Origin: Anaerolineaceae bacterium
Lineage (GTDB): Bacteria; Chloroflexota; Anaerolineae; Anaerolineales; Anaerolineaceae
Assembly (NCBI GenBank): GCA_021107195.1
Contig: JAIOTF010000440.1
Span: 1-19,366, forward strand
Reading direction: 5' to 3'
Length of the DNA stretch: 19,366 nt
The first letter of the stretch is position 1, and every line of letters starts with the position of its first letter. Positions 1-7,060 of the stretch are shown here, piece by piece. A program made the translations under genes and the position numbers. The notes under the pieces were generated by a model that ran no database searches, had not been told where the DNA came from, and was given only the letters and a program-made list of their open reading frames with translations.

Positions 1-275
1 AAGCCTAATTTGTTATTGATTTGTAATAATCGGGGTTTACGTCCACCTTGTGAAGCTCCGTCGCCTACTTCTACCACATAGCCTTTTGCGATCAGGCTGG
101 CGATTTCCTGCGATGTCTTGGCTTTTGACCAGTTGGTGATGGTAGTGATCTCTGCTCTTGAGGCCTGGTGGTTTCGTCGTAATATACCGATAACCGCTGC
201 CTCGGATTTGTTGAGCAGAATGGGGGCTTTCCTGAAATATTTCCTGGGTGCTGCAACTACTGTTTGATTTGCCAT
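1..275 (-). CDS. ROK-family transcriptional regulator, N-terminal part (cut by window edge)
   Basis: This is a partial gene: the ATG is at 275-273 and the frame stays open to base 1, giving about 91 residues. The visible part begins MANQTVVAAPRKYF and carries a winged-helix DNA-binding domain of the NagC/XylR (ROK) repressor type. Recognisable pieces are ILRRNHQASRAEIT, the helix TNWSKAKTSQEIASLI, and the wing GGRKPRLLQIN, where the G-x-G-G-R-[KR]-P motif is typical of ROK repressors. The sugar-binding ROK domain would lie outside the window. ROK repressors respond to sugars or sugar phosphates, which fits a carbohydrate locus next door, but its target cannot be read from here. No strong ribosome binding site is seen before the ATG. 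A good promoter lies upstream at 335-363. The family call is fairly confident; the ligand is unknown. Confidence 0.75.
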   Translation of the reverse strand, partial: MANQTVVAAPRKYFRKAPILLNKSEAAVIGILRRNHQASRAEITTITNWSKAKTSQEIASLIAKGYVVEVGDGASQGGRKPRLLQINNKLG

Positions 276-334
276 GTAGAGGCTGCTTTTTTGAAACCCT
301 AGCGGAAAAGCATAGTTAACAGGACGTTAATAAG

Positions 335-363
335 GTTATAACAAAAAAACTTAGTTTAATCAA
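335..363 (-). promoter_or_regulatory. Sigma-70-type promoter for the ROK gene
   Basis: Read on the minus strand, TTGATT (363-358) is followed by a 17-base spacer and TATAAC (340-335), a good match to the -35/-10 consensus. It lies 60 bases upstream of the ROK ATG and points toward it. It is assigned by pattern only. Confidence 0.5.
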
Positions 364-380
364 TACCTTAGTTAGGATTT

Positions 381-395
381 AATGTTAATAACATT
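381..395. promoter_or_regulatory. Perfect AT-rich palindrome, possible ROK operator
   Basis: AATGTTAATAACATT is a perfect inverted repeat of 7+1+7 bases just upstream of the -35 element of the ROK promoter. Related GTTAAC, GTTAAT and GTTATAAC words occur closer to the gene (315-342). NagC-like ROK regulators bind AT-rich palindromes, so autoregulation is possible. AT-rich DNA also gives palindromes by chance. Confidence 0.3.
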
Positions 396-397
396 GT

Positions 398-583
398 TTA
401 TTTTGTGAACAAAGTGTTGACGGCAAGGGAAGAGCAAATGCGTAGAGATACTGTCCCCCGTATTAGCTTCATTAATTTTGTTGCCTGAGAAATTTCACCA
501 ATCTGTTTGTTCTTTAAAATCAGTTTGCCGCTCGGCGTGCGTTCTTCTTTGATCAGGTAATGTTCAGCATCATACGTTGCCAA
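398..583 (-). CDS. Unrecognised short ORF, possibly the end of a degraded gene
   Basis: A 61-codon frame with a TTG start ends at 398; the frame is open back to about 610. The encoded peptide (..TYDAEHYLIKEERTPSG..) is hydrophilic and looks more protein-like in its first 45 residues than in its tail. Upstream, in a different frame, lies another short ORF at 592-685 (ATG at 685 with an AGG five bases before it; peptide MPLKHHPLLRARNQRIDILR..). The two could be pieces of one gene broken by a frameshift near 595-610, or may be non-coding. I do not recognise a family. The stretch 276-692 holds nothing else except the ROK promoter and palindrome. Confidence 0.2.
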   Translation of the reverse strand: MATYDAEHYLIKEERTPSGKLILKNKQIGEISQATKLMKLIRGTVSLRICSSLAVNTLFTK

Positions 584-692
584 CCAGGGGCCTATGTTTC
601 GATGATTCCGTCACGCGGGCTTTGTTGCCGTAGAATGTCAATCCGTTGGTTGCGTGCTCTCAGGAGAGGGTGATGTTTGAGCGGCATCGTGC

Positions 693-1100
693 CTAACAAA
701 ATGAGAATGACGCGACCAGAGCCATCAGGCTTTCCAACTGATGCAAGCCGGCTGGCAGTTCTGAGAGCAACCCTGCCAGGCTGACACCGAATAGTAAGAC
801 GATGACCCCGGCGAGCAATGCGGAGAAAATGATGTGCAGGATGGCAATCCCAATTCCCCCGAAAAACCCTGTTCCAAGAATAGCTGCAAAGACAATTGCA
901 GATAAGATAAAGGCGATGATGGTTCCAAATACTGGAACCGTTAATCCAAGCCCATGCATGATTGATGCACCAGCCAAAGCAATCAGACACCAAAATGTAC
1001 CTGTTCTTTTGGCATCCATGGCAGCGGCGGCCATCTTCACTGGCAATGCGATGAGAGACAGTCCAACCAGCGCAACAATGATGATAAGGATGGTTTCCAT
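693..1100 (-). CDS. Small multi-pass membrane protein, unknown function
   Basis: A 135-residue protein starts at an ATG at 1100 that is well supported by GGGAG located six bases upstream. It is almost entirely hydrophobic, with about four likely membrane segments: near residues 3-25 (ILIIIVALVGLSLIALPV), 35-50, 52-75 (VPVFGTIIAFILSAIVFAAI) and 80-108. Short loops are rich in Gly and Ala. There is no signal peptidase or lipoprotein motif and no recognisable domain. It is transcribed away from the lacI-type gene and is separated from it by 232 bases. The annotated C-terminus (MALVASFSFC) is abrupt, and other frames continue past it, so a frameshift near the end is possible. The good ribosome binding site and consistent hydrophobic pattern support a real gene. 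Confidence 0.6.
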   Translation of the reverse strand: METILIIIVALVGLSLIALPVKMAAAAMDAKRTGTFWCLIALAGASIMHGLGLTVPVFGTIIAFILSAIVFAAILGTGFFGGIGIAILHIIFSALLAGVIVLLFGVSLAGLLSELPAGLHQLESLMALVASFSFC

Positions 1101-1255
1101 AATTTTCTCCCTGTTTTTGAAAGTGATGGATATCTTTTTATTCGATTCAGTTTCCCGCTCAGTTGATTTGTAGCTATATTTTACTGCATTTTCTATGTTT
1201 TTTCCTTTCAGCGGTAAGCGATTAATGTGAATTAGACATCGTTTTTTGAAAAATG

Positions 1256-1284
1256 TTGACTTCCAAAACGTTTGGGTGTACAGT
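1256..1284 (+). promoter_or_regulatory. Promoter of the lacI-type regulator gene
   Basis: TTGACT (1256-1261), a 17-base spacer and TACAGT (1279-1284) form a plausible sigma-70 promoter about 49 bases upstream of the regulator's ATG. Operator 1 lies inside the spacer and operator 2 lies just downstream of the -10. A bound repressor would therefore block polymerase directly. Confidence 0.55.
1263..1276. promoter_or_regulatory. LacI-type operator O1
   Basis: CCAAAACGTTTGGG is a near-perfect palindrome centred on CG at 1269/1270. It has the AAACGTTT core typical of LacI/GalR-family operators and lies between the -35 and -10 elements. Confidence 0.65.
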
Positions 1285-1294
1285 ATTTATATAC

Positions 1295-1308
1295 TCAAAA
1301 CGTTTTGA
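1295..1308. promoter_or_regulatory. LacI-type operator O2
   Basis: TCAAAACGTTTTGA is a perfect 14-base palindrome centred on CG at 1301/1302. Its centre is 32 bases from that of O1, about three helical turns, so both sites face the same side of the DNA. It lies in the likely 5' leader of the regulator gene, 25 bases before the ATG. Confidence 0.7.
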
Positions 1309-1332
1309 TTATTAAATACGCTTTTGGACAAT

Positions 1333-2358
1333 ATGATGACAGTTGTCACACTTAAAGTTATTGCAAAAGCAACCGGGAAATCAATCACTACTGTTTCGCG
1401 TGCCTTGAATGATTACGATGATGTCAGCGAAGCGACCAAAGAACTTGTCCGGCAAGTCGCGGCTGACCTGGGCTATGTCCCCAATATTTTTGCACAACGC
1501 TTGCAAAAACAGCATACCGATACGATTGGCCTGATCCTCCCGACATTTGGTCCGCGTTTCTCCGACCCGTTTTTCAGTGAGCTGTTGGCAGGCGTTGGAA
1601 ATCGGGCTGCTGATCTGGGTTATGATCTGCTGGTTGCGACACGTGCACCAGGGGAAGAGGAAGTTCAAGCCTACTGTTCGATGGTGCAGGGACGCCAGGT
1701 GGATGGCTTTGTTTTGGTACGTACCCGCCGCAAAGATGCACGCATTGAGTGTTTGAAAAAAGCAGATTATCCATTTGTCGCCTTTGGGCGAGCTGAAGAA
1801 GATAACGATTTCCCATATGTGGATGAGGATGGTGTTTATGCGATGCGCCTGGTGATCCAACATCTTGTATCATTGGGCCATCGGCGGATTGCTTGCATTT
1901 CTCCCCCACCTGATTTGATGTTCGCAACTTATCGCAGTCAGGGGTTTCAGGATGGATTGGCGGAAGCGGGTATCGGAGCTGAAGACTTGCTGTTCCGCGT
2001 TGGGGATCTAACCCAGCGCGATGGATATGAACAAGCTATCGTTCTTTTGGATTTGCCATCACCGCCAACAGCGATTGTTTCCTGCAATGATTTGATGGCT
2101 TTTGGTGCGATGAGTGCTGCGCAAGACCGCGGTCTTGTCGTTGGGAAAGACATCTCAATCACTGGTTTCGACGATATTCCCATGGCTGAATATTCTCACC
2201 CTTCACTGACGACAATACATCAACCCATTTATCAGATTGGTGGCATGGTATGTGAGATGCTTATTCAACTGATTCGAGGAGAAGCATTAGAGAAAGAGCA
2301 TATTCTTCTCAAACCAGAGTTAATGGTGCGGCAATCCAGTGGATTGCTGACAGTATAA
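1333..2358 (+). CDS. LacI/GalR-family transcriptional repressor
   Basis: A 341-residue regulator. The N-terminal helix-turn-helix is clear: VTLKVIAKATGKSITTVSRA at residues ~5-24, then the third helix ending in LGYVPN and the hinge IFAQRLQKQ. The rest is a periplasmic-binding-protein-like effector domain starting at TDTIGLILP and ending with the usual QPIYQIG..EMLIQLI and the C-terminal L.VRQSSG. This is the normal length for the family. ATG at 1333 or 1336 is preferred over an in-frame TTG at 1324, because the HTH begins only a few residues later; the ribosome binding site is weak. Two AAACGTTT palindromes sit on its own promoter, so autoregulation is very likely. It probably also controls the transporter and enzyme genes downstream, which follow on the same strand with no evident terminator. 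The inducer is unknown; a mannose- or glucose-containing glycoside is inferred from the neighbours. Confidence 0.92.
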   Translation: MMTVVTLKVIAKATGKSITTVSRALNDYDDVSEATKELVRQVAADLGYVPNIFAQRLQKQHTDTIGLILPTFGPRFSDPFFSELLAGVGNRAADLGYDLLVATRAPGEEEVQAYCSMVQGRQVDGFVLVRTRRKDARIECLKKADYPFVAFGRAEEDNDFPYVDEDGVYAMRLVIQHLVSLGHRRIACISPPPDLMFATYRSQGFQDGLAEAGIGAEDLLFRVGDLTQRDGYEQAIVLLDLPSPPTAIVSCNDLMAFGAMSAAQDRGLVVGKDISITGFDDIPMAEYSHPSLTTIHQPIYQIGGMVCEMLIQLIRGEALEKEHILLKPELMVRQSSGLLTV

Positions 2359-2369
2359 AACAGGAGGTG

Positions 2370-2432
2370 ATGCCCAAACACGATATAAAACAAGACTATT
2401 CGATCTGTTTATTTGTTCCGTTTGCAAGATAA
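2370..2432 (+). CDS. Possible 20-codon leader peptide before the ABC genes
   Basis: Immediately after the repressor stop there is a perfect Shine-Dalgarno AGGAGG (2362-2367), followed two bases later by ATG opening a 20-codon frame (MPKHDIKQ..) that ends 25 bases before the binding-protein ATG. The spacing is shorter than optimal and the peptide has no homology I recognise. It may be a translated leader, a ribosome standby site or chance. Confidence 0.2.
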   Translation: MPKHDIKQDYSICLFVPFAR

Positions 2433-2457
2433 ATCAATTTTGAAAGGAAGAAGAATC

Positions 2458-3783
2458 ATGAGTAAGAAGTTCACTTTTTTGTTCGTTATGTTGGTGATTT
2501 CCAGTATGGTCCTGGCAGCTTGCCAGCCTGAAGTAATTACCGAGACTGTTGAAGTTCCGGTTGAGGTTGAGGTTGAGAAGGAGGTTGAGGTTATCAAAGA
2601 GGTTGAAGTGGAAGTTCCCACCAAGACTTTGGTCTTCTCTTCCCGCCTTTTCAGCCCTCCGAGAGAGCAGGAATTCTTCATCAACGAGATCATCAAGCCC
2701 TTTGAAGAAGAACATGGCGTTATCGTAAACTTCCAGATCATTGATGACCAGACTTTGCTTGACCGTGCTGAGGTCCAGCAGACCACAGATCACATTACCA
2801 CCGACATCGTTGTTGCCCACAACAGCCGCATGCCCGAGTGGATTGAAGCTGGCTGGGTTGAGGATCTGACCGATGTTGTTGCTGGCTGGGATGATCGCCA
2901 TTTCAGTGAAGCATTTGTCACAGACACCAACAAAGATGGTGCACAGTACTTCTTGCCTGTTGGTGCGGATGTCTACTTGCTGCTTGCTAACAACAAGGCA
3001 TTGCCCTATTTGCCCGATGGTGTTGAGCTGGATACCATTACATGGGAACAGTACGCTGCCTGGGCAGTGGCCGTTGCCGAAGCTGAAGGCGAAGGTAAAG
3101 TTTGTATCACCGGTATTCCTATGAAGTCCTGGATCTATATGTTTGGTGGCACCGCGTTATCTTATGGCGCTGGGTTCCCGGATGCCAGTTCTGCTGGTGC
3201 GATGGACGCCTGGAAAGTTTGGGAAACCATTGGTAAGGCACAGGGCTTCGTTCCGACCGTTATGAACATTGATAGCTGCGTAGACCCGATGATGCGCGAA
3301 GAATCCTGGCTGACCGTATTCCATAACGCCCGCGCCGGGCAGGTTTATGCCTCGAATGAGACTCAGTTCACATTGGCCCCCGCCCCCACCGGCCCCGTTG
3401 GCACCGGCTCGATTGCTGGTGTGAGTGGTTACGCGGTCATGAAGGGTTCCGCCAATTATGATCTGGCGATTGAATTTCTTGAATACCTGACCCGCCCTGA
3501 CGTACAGGTGAAGTTGGCCAAGGGCACCGGTGGATTTATCCCGCCCGTGCAGGAAGCGATCGACTATCTGGGTGATGAAGCCATTGACGAGGTGATCAAT
3601 AAGGCCGTTCTCGTGCTTGAGAATGGTGTGGTTTCCGGTGTTCCTGGTGGTAACTATCAGGATTGGGGAGCTGTCAAAGCCTGCTTCGATGATGTTTTTG
3701 AAGACACAATTCTGACTGGTGCTGATGTCACACAAGAACGTCTTGATGCGGCTCAGACCTGCGTTGACGATCTGCTCAATTAG
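2458..3783 (+). CDS. ABC transporter sugar-binding lipoprotein (family 1 extracellular solute-binding protein)
   Basis: A 441-residue surface lipoprotein. The ATG at 2458 is supported by AAAGGAAG nine bases upstream and by a signal peptide beginning there: MSKK, a hydrophobic core, then the lipobox LAAC with Cys22 as the lipid anchor. A Val/Glu-rich low-complexity linker follows (residues ~26-51, repeats of VEVEVEKEVEV type), holding the binding domain off the membrane. The remainder resembles MalE/UgpB-like family 1 proteins, with features such as PFEEEHGV, the mid-domain TWEQYAAW, and the C-terminal YAVMKGSANYDLAIEFLEYL, which is typical of CUT1 binding proteins. It captures the substrate for the two permeases and ATPase that follow. 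The ligand cannot be read from sequence; the neighbouring enzymes point to a mannose/glucose oligosaccharide or glycoside. Confidence 0.92.
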   Translation: MSKKFTFLFVMLVISSMVLAACQPEVITETVEVPVEVEVEKEVEVIKEVEVEVPTKTLVFSSRLFSPPREQEFFINEIIKPFEEEHGVIVNFQIIDDQTLLDRAEVQQTTDHITTDIVVAHNSRMPEWIEAGWVEDLTDVVAGWDDRHFSEAFVTDTNKDGAQYFLPVGADVYLLLANNKALPYLPDGVELDTITWEQYAAWAVAVAEAEGEGKVCITGIPMKSWIYMFGGTALSYGAGFPDASSAGAMDAWKVWETIGKAQGFVPTVMNIDSCVDPMMREESWLTVFHNARAGQVYASNETQFTLAPAPTGPVGTGSIAGVSGYAVMKGSANYDLAIEFLEYLTRPDVQVKLAKGTGGFIPPVQEAIDYLGDEAIDEVINKAVLVLENGVVSGVPGGNYQDWGAVKACFDDVFEDTILTGADVTQERLDAAQTCVDDLLN

Positions 3784-3807
3784 AGACCCAAAGTAGTACG
3801 AACAAGC

Positions 3808-3840
3808 GAGTCGAGAGGGGAATGAATTCCCCTCTCGCTC
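3808..3840 (+). terminator. Strong intercistronic hairpin between binding protein and permease genes
   Basis: CGAGAGGGGAAT (3812-3823) and ATTCCCCTCTCG (3826-3837) are perfect complements around GA. The stem is extended by GAG/CTC (3808-3810 / 3838-3840) with one bulged base. It is followed by a pyrimidine stretch (CTCTTCTCTC) rather than a clean U-run. In transporter operons, hairpins placed right after the binding-protein gene act as partial terminators or 3' stabilisers that let this protein be made in excess. That role is inferred here. Confidence 0.6.
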
Positions 3841-3875
3841 TTCTCTCAACCTTCACCTGATGAAAGGGGTTTTGA

Positions 3876-4787
3876 ATGGCTGCAACAAAACCAAAATCTC
3901 TCCGCAAAAAACTGGAAAAGGCTACCCCATATCTGCTCGTGCTCCCGGTTGTGGCTTACTATGCTATTTTTTGGCTGCGCCCAGTTATTGCAGTGGTCAT
4001 TGGAAGTTTAACTGATGCAAATGGGGCTTTGACGCTCCACAATTTTGCGATGGTCTTAAATGATGAAAAATTCTGGCCTGCCTTTAACAATACTGCAATT
4101 ATTGTTGTTGCTTCTGTGACCATTGAATTTATCGGGGCACTCTTTCTTGCACTGCTCATCAACCGGAAATTTTTTGGCTCCAGTATTTTTCTGTTTCTTA
4201 CATTGATCCCGATGGCATTGCCCGCTGTGGCGACCGGTGCGATGTGGATTACCGGCTTCACCGCTCATGGATGGCTGAACAGTCTTCTGTATTATTTAGG
4301 GTTCTTGGCAGAAGGAGACAAAATCTATTGGCTTGGCGGGTTGGAGGCCAACACGTTCAAACTGCTTGTGTTGGTCATCCTTGTCGATGCATGGCAAGTG
4401 ATCCCTTCAATGATGATCATTCTTTTGGCAGGGCTGCAAAATCTACCCGAAGAGACGAAAGAAGCTGGGTATGTTTTCGGCGGCAATTATATGACTGTTT
4501 TGCGCAAGATCACGATGCCCATGCTGCGGCCTACAATCCAGACCGCAGTTATTTTGCGGTTGATATCGGCTATCCAGATCTGGTTGATCATTGTGCTTCT
4601 GCTTGGATTTGGACGGCTGCCTGTCCTTGTTGAGCGTATCGTTTACTACCATGAAGAGGTGCCGGGTCTGGATATCAGTTATCAGATGTCTGCCGGATAC
4701 ACCATTATTGTTTCTGTGATTGTGTCTCTTACTGCGCTGGTATATTTGCGAGCATCAGGAGCGTTCAAGAAGGAGGAGGCCGCATGA
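3876..4787 (+). CDS. ABC sugar transporter permease, MalF/UgpA-like
   Basis: A 303-residue inner membrane protein with about six transmembrane segments: near residues 18-43, 72-95, 101-125, 160-185, 215-240 and 273-294. It carries the cytoplasmic coupling motif that docks on the ATPase (LPEETKEAGYVFGGN.. ending in ITMPMLRPT, residues ~190-215). The ATG follows AAAGGGG by nine bases. With the next gene it forms the heterodimeric translocation channel of a CUT1-type importer. The stop overlaps the start of the second permease by four bases (ATGA), implying translational coupling and equal stoichiometry. Length and topology are normal for the MalF/UgpA group without a large periplasmic insertion. 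Confidence 0.92.
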   Translation: MAATKPKSLRKKLEKATPYLLVLPVVAYYAIFWLRPVIAVVIGSLTDANGALTLHNFAMVLNDEKFWPAFNNTAIIVVASVTIEFIGALFLALLINRKFFGSSIFLFLTLIPMALPAVATGAMWITGFTAHGWLNSLLYYLGFLAEGDKIYWLGGLEANTFKLLVLVILVDAWQVIPSMMIILLAGLQNLPEETKEAGYVFGGNYMTVLRKITMPMLRPTIQTAVILRLISAIQIWLIIVLLLGFGRLPVLVERIVYYHEEVPGLDISYQMSAGYTIIVSVIVSLTALVYLRASGAFKKEEAA

Positions 4788-5851
4788 ACCGCAAAACGAA
4801 GAAAACGGTTTACAAGGCGGTTAAAGAGACTATTTTCTATCTCTTTGTGACCGGCCTGATCGGCGCTATGCTGTTGCCTGTGTATTTCATCATTTCCCTG
4901 TCGTTCCTCTCGACGCGTGAAGCATATCGTTATCCACTGCCGCTGGTGCCCGCACTGCAAACAAAATTTGAGATGACTCACGGCGAACGCGGTTATTTGC
5001 TCAGTGTCTATGACCGGGTTGAGAAAGATTATCAGACCGTGCTGGACACAAGTGAGCTGGAGAAGATGGAAGTTTACATCAAGTCGCAGTTGGGAACGAG
5101 TATCTCACAGGAAGAAATTCAGGCAGAGATGGACCGGCTTGATGATTCAGGTGAAGACAGCATCTTCTTTACAAAACCCCGTAATTTGCTCTACAACTAT
5201 GATACGTTTTTTAAGGTGACGCGTGATGCCGTGCCAGCCTTGATCCGCAGCCTTGAAATTGCCGCACTTACCATCCTGATCTCTATTACGATTGGGGGAC
5301 TGGCAGGATACGCTTTTGCCCGCTATATCTTCAAGGGAAAAGACGCACTCAAGTTCAGTGTGCTATTTGTGCGCATGTTTCCCGGTGTTGCGATTGCATT
5401 GCCGATGGTTATCATTCTGGCTAAGGCTAATCTTTACGATGAACCTTTGGGGCTGTCGCTGATCTACTCGGTTGGGGCAATTGGGCTGACGATCTGGATC
5501 ACCGCCAGTATTTTCATGGGGATACCAGAGTCTCTTGAGCAAGCTGCCCAGGTTTTTGGCGCGACGAAGTTCCAGGCTTTTATGCGGATCACTTTTCCGC
5601 TGGCGTTGCCAGGTTTGGCTGCTTCAGCAATGTATACCTTTCTCGGTGCATGGAATGAAACCGTAGGGGCGATCATTCTCACGCAATTCAAACCAACTTT
5701 TTCTGTTGTTGTCTATCAGACCTTGTTGGGTGCATCAGGTCAGGTTAACCTCGCCGCTGCCGGCGGTATTGCGATGGCGCTTCCAGCCGTCTTCTTCACT
5801 TTCTTTATCCGTCGATACATCAACCAGATGTGGGGCGGAGTAACAGTATAA
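4784..5851 (+). CDS. ABC sugar transporter permease, MalG/UgpE-like, with an extra extracytoplasmic insert
   Basis: A 355-residue permease, about 70-80 residues longer than the usual 270-290 of this subunit. TM1 lies near residues 16-40 and the other five between ~153 and 352. The ATPase-docking EAA loop is intact (PESLEQAAQVFGATKFQAF.., residues ~248-275, ending in ITFPLALPG). The extra length is a hydrophilic, acidic, helix-prone segment at residues ~58-135 (containing YDRVEKDYQTVLDTSELEK and ISQEEIQAEMDRLDDSGED) between TM1 and TM2. By the standard topology of this subunit it should face outside, where it could touch the binding protein. It overlaps the preceding permease by four bases and is followed 11 bases later by the ATPase gene. 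Confidence 0.92.
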   Translation: MNRKTKKTVYKAVKETIFYLFVTGLIGAMLLPVYFIISLSFLSTREAYRYPLPLVPALQTKFEMTHGERGYLLSVYDRVEKDYQTVLDTSELEKMEVYIKSQLGTSISQEEIQAEMDRLDDSGEDSIFFTKPRNLLYNYDTFFKVTRDAVPALIRSLEIAALTILISITIGGLAGYAFARYIFKGKDALKFSVLFVRMFPGVAIALPMVIILAKANLYDEPLGLSLIYSVGAIGLTIWITASIFMGIPESLEQAAQVFGATKFQAFMRITFPLALPGLAASAMYTFLGAWNETVGAIILTQFKPTFSVVVYQTLLGASGQVNLAAAGGIAMALPAVFFTFFIRRYINQMWGGVTV

Positions 5852-5862
5852 AGGATAAAACA

Positions 5863-6954
5863 ATGGCAACTCTTGAAATTCTCAATGTTACAAAAAGATT
5901 TGGCCGAAAGGTTATTGCCGTTGACGACATCAGCCTTGAGGTGCACGATCAAGAATTCCTCGTTTTATTGGGACCCTCTGGGTGTGGCAAAACGACAACC
6001 ATGCGGATGGTCGCTGGTCTGGAGGAAGTGACAGAGGGCACGATTTTGATCGATGGTGTTGATGTGACCGACCTCCCCCCGCGGAAGCGCAATATCAGCA
6101 TGGTTTTTCAAAATTACGCGATTTGGCCACATATGACTGTGTTTGAAAATATTGCCTATGCATTGAGACTCAAACACATGGCGAAAAGCGAAATTGATCG
6201 CATTGTCCGGGAAGTAGCAGGCATGACGAACATTGGTGAGTATTTGGAGCGCCTGCCGGCACAACTCTCCGGTGGGCAGCAGCAGCGCGTCGCGGTTGCA
6301 CGCGCAATCGCCGTTTCACCGAAAGTTTTTCTCATGGACGAGCCGCTTTCAAACCTGGATGCCAAGCTGCGCGTTTCTATGCGTACTGAGTTAAAAGCCA
6401 TCCATGCCAGTGCCAAGGCGACCACAGTTTTTGTTACCCATGATCAGTCTGAAGCAATGAGTATTGCAGACAGGATCGTGATTATGCGGGATGGGAAGAT
6501 TATCCAAACTGGTACGCCGGAAGAAGTGTATGAAAAGAGTGCTAATCTGTTCGTGGCTGACTTCATTGGTACTCCACCAACAAACTTCTTTGATGTGACA
6601 TTACAGAAATCAAACGGCACGTTGCATCTCGTCAATCCACATTTTGATCTTTCTCTGGATGCAGCGAATACTGCACGATTGAATGGGTACAACAAAGAGC
6701 AGCTTGTTTTGGGTGTCCGGCCTGAGAATATTGTGCTCACCAGCGAGAAAGATTCAATTATGGGAATGACTGCCCTTGTTGTTGAACCACAAGGATCGCA
6801 TCAGGTCATTGCTTTCAAGATGGATGAAAAGATGGTTAAAGTGGTGGCACCATCACAACCAAAACCGGATATGGGTTCAACAATCCATTTGAATTTCAGT
6901 CAGGGCACCTTACGTTTCTTTGACCCGGAGACTACGTTTGCCATTGGTGACTAA
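5863..6954 (+). CDS. ABC sugar transporter ATP-binding protein, MalK/UgpC/MsmX-like
   Basis: A 363-residue ATPase that powers the importer. All nucleotide-binding motifs are present: Walker A GPSGCGKT (residues 37-44), Q-loop FQNYAIWPHMTV (Gln83), signature LSGGQQQR (135-142), Walker B VFLMDEP with catalytic Glu160, D-loop SNLDAKLR, and switch His193 in VTHDQSEAM. The last ~130 residues form the TOBE-type regulatory domain of MalK-like proteins (LGVRPENI..). ATG at 5863 with AAAGGA upstream is chosen over an in-frame GTG 33 bases earlier that lies inside the permease gene. Many related organisms share one ATPase among several sugar transporters, so a dedicated copy in the operon suggests a self-contained system. 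Confidence 0.95.
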   Translation: MATLEILNVTKRFGRKVIAVDDISLEVHDQEFLVLLGPSGCGKTTTMRMVAGLEEVTEGTILIDGVDVTDLPPRKRNISMVFQNYAIWPHMTVFENIAYALRLKHMAKSEIDRIVREVAGMTNIGEYLERLPAQLSGGQQQRVAVARAIAVSPKVFLMDEPLSNLDAKLRVSMRTELKAIHASAKATTVFVTHDQSEAMSIADRIVIMRDGKIIQTGTPEEVYEKSANLFVADFIGTPPTNFFDVTLQKSNGTLHLVNPHFDLSLDAANTARLNGYNKEQLVLGVRPENIVLTSEKDSIMGMTALVVEPQGSHQVIAFKMDEKMVKVVAPSQPKPDMGSTIHLNFSQGTLRFFDPETTFAIGD

Positions 6955-6961
6955 TTAAAGA

Positions 6962-7045
6962 GGCAAAACCCTGGAAGAAAATTCTTAACCCTATTGCAAA
7001 TGAATAGGTTATTGCAGAATTTATTTCTGCAGACAGGGTTTTGCC
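6962..7045 (+). other. 84-nt inverted-repeat element with nested hairpins (structured RNA or small palindromic element)
   Basis: Perfect 12-base arms GGCAAAACCCTG (6962-6973) and CAGGGTTTTGCC (7034-7045) enclose 60 bases. These contain further hairpins: a weak AAGAA/TTCTT (6975-6986), AACCCTATT/AATAGGTT with one bulge (6987-7010), and TGCAGAA/TTCTGCA (7013-7031). Folded together they would make a multi-branched structure closed by a 12-bp stem. It could be a regulatory leader or processing site before the GH38 gene, or a MITE-like mobile repeat. No clear target-site duplication flanks it, and it resembles no riboswitch class I know. Confidence 0.45.
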
Positions 7046-7060
7046 GTATTTTGGAACCTA

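Noticed and set aside
802..1173. Long plus-strand frame over the membrane-protein gene
   Set aside because: It lies antisense to the 693-1100 gene, which has a good ribosome binding site and a coherent hydrophobic pattern. The plus-strand peptide has the odd Met/Ile/Pro-rich look of a shadow frame.
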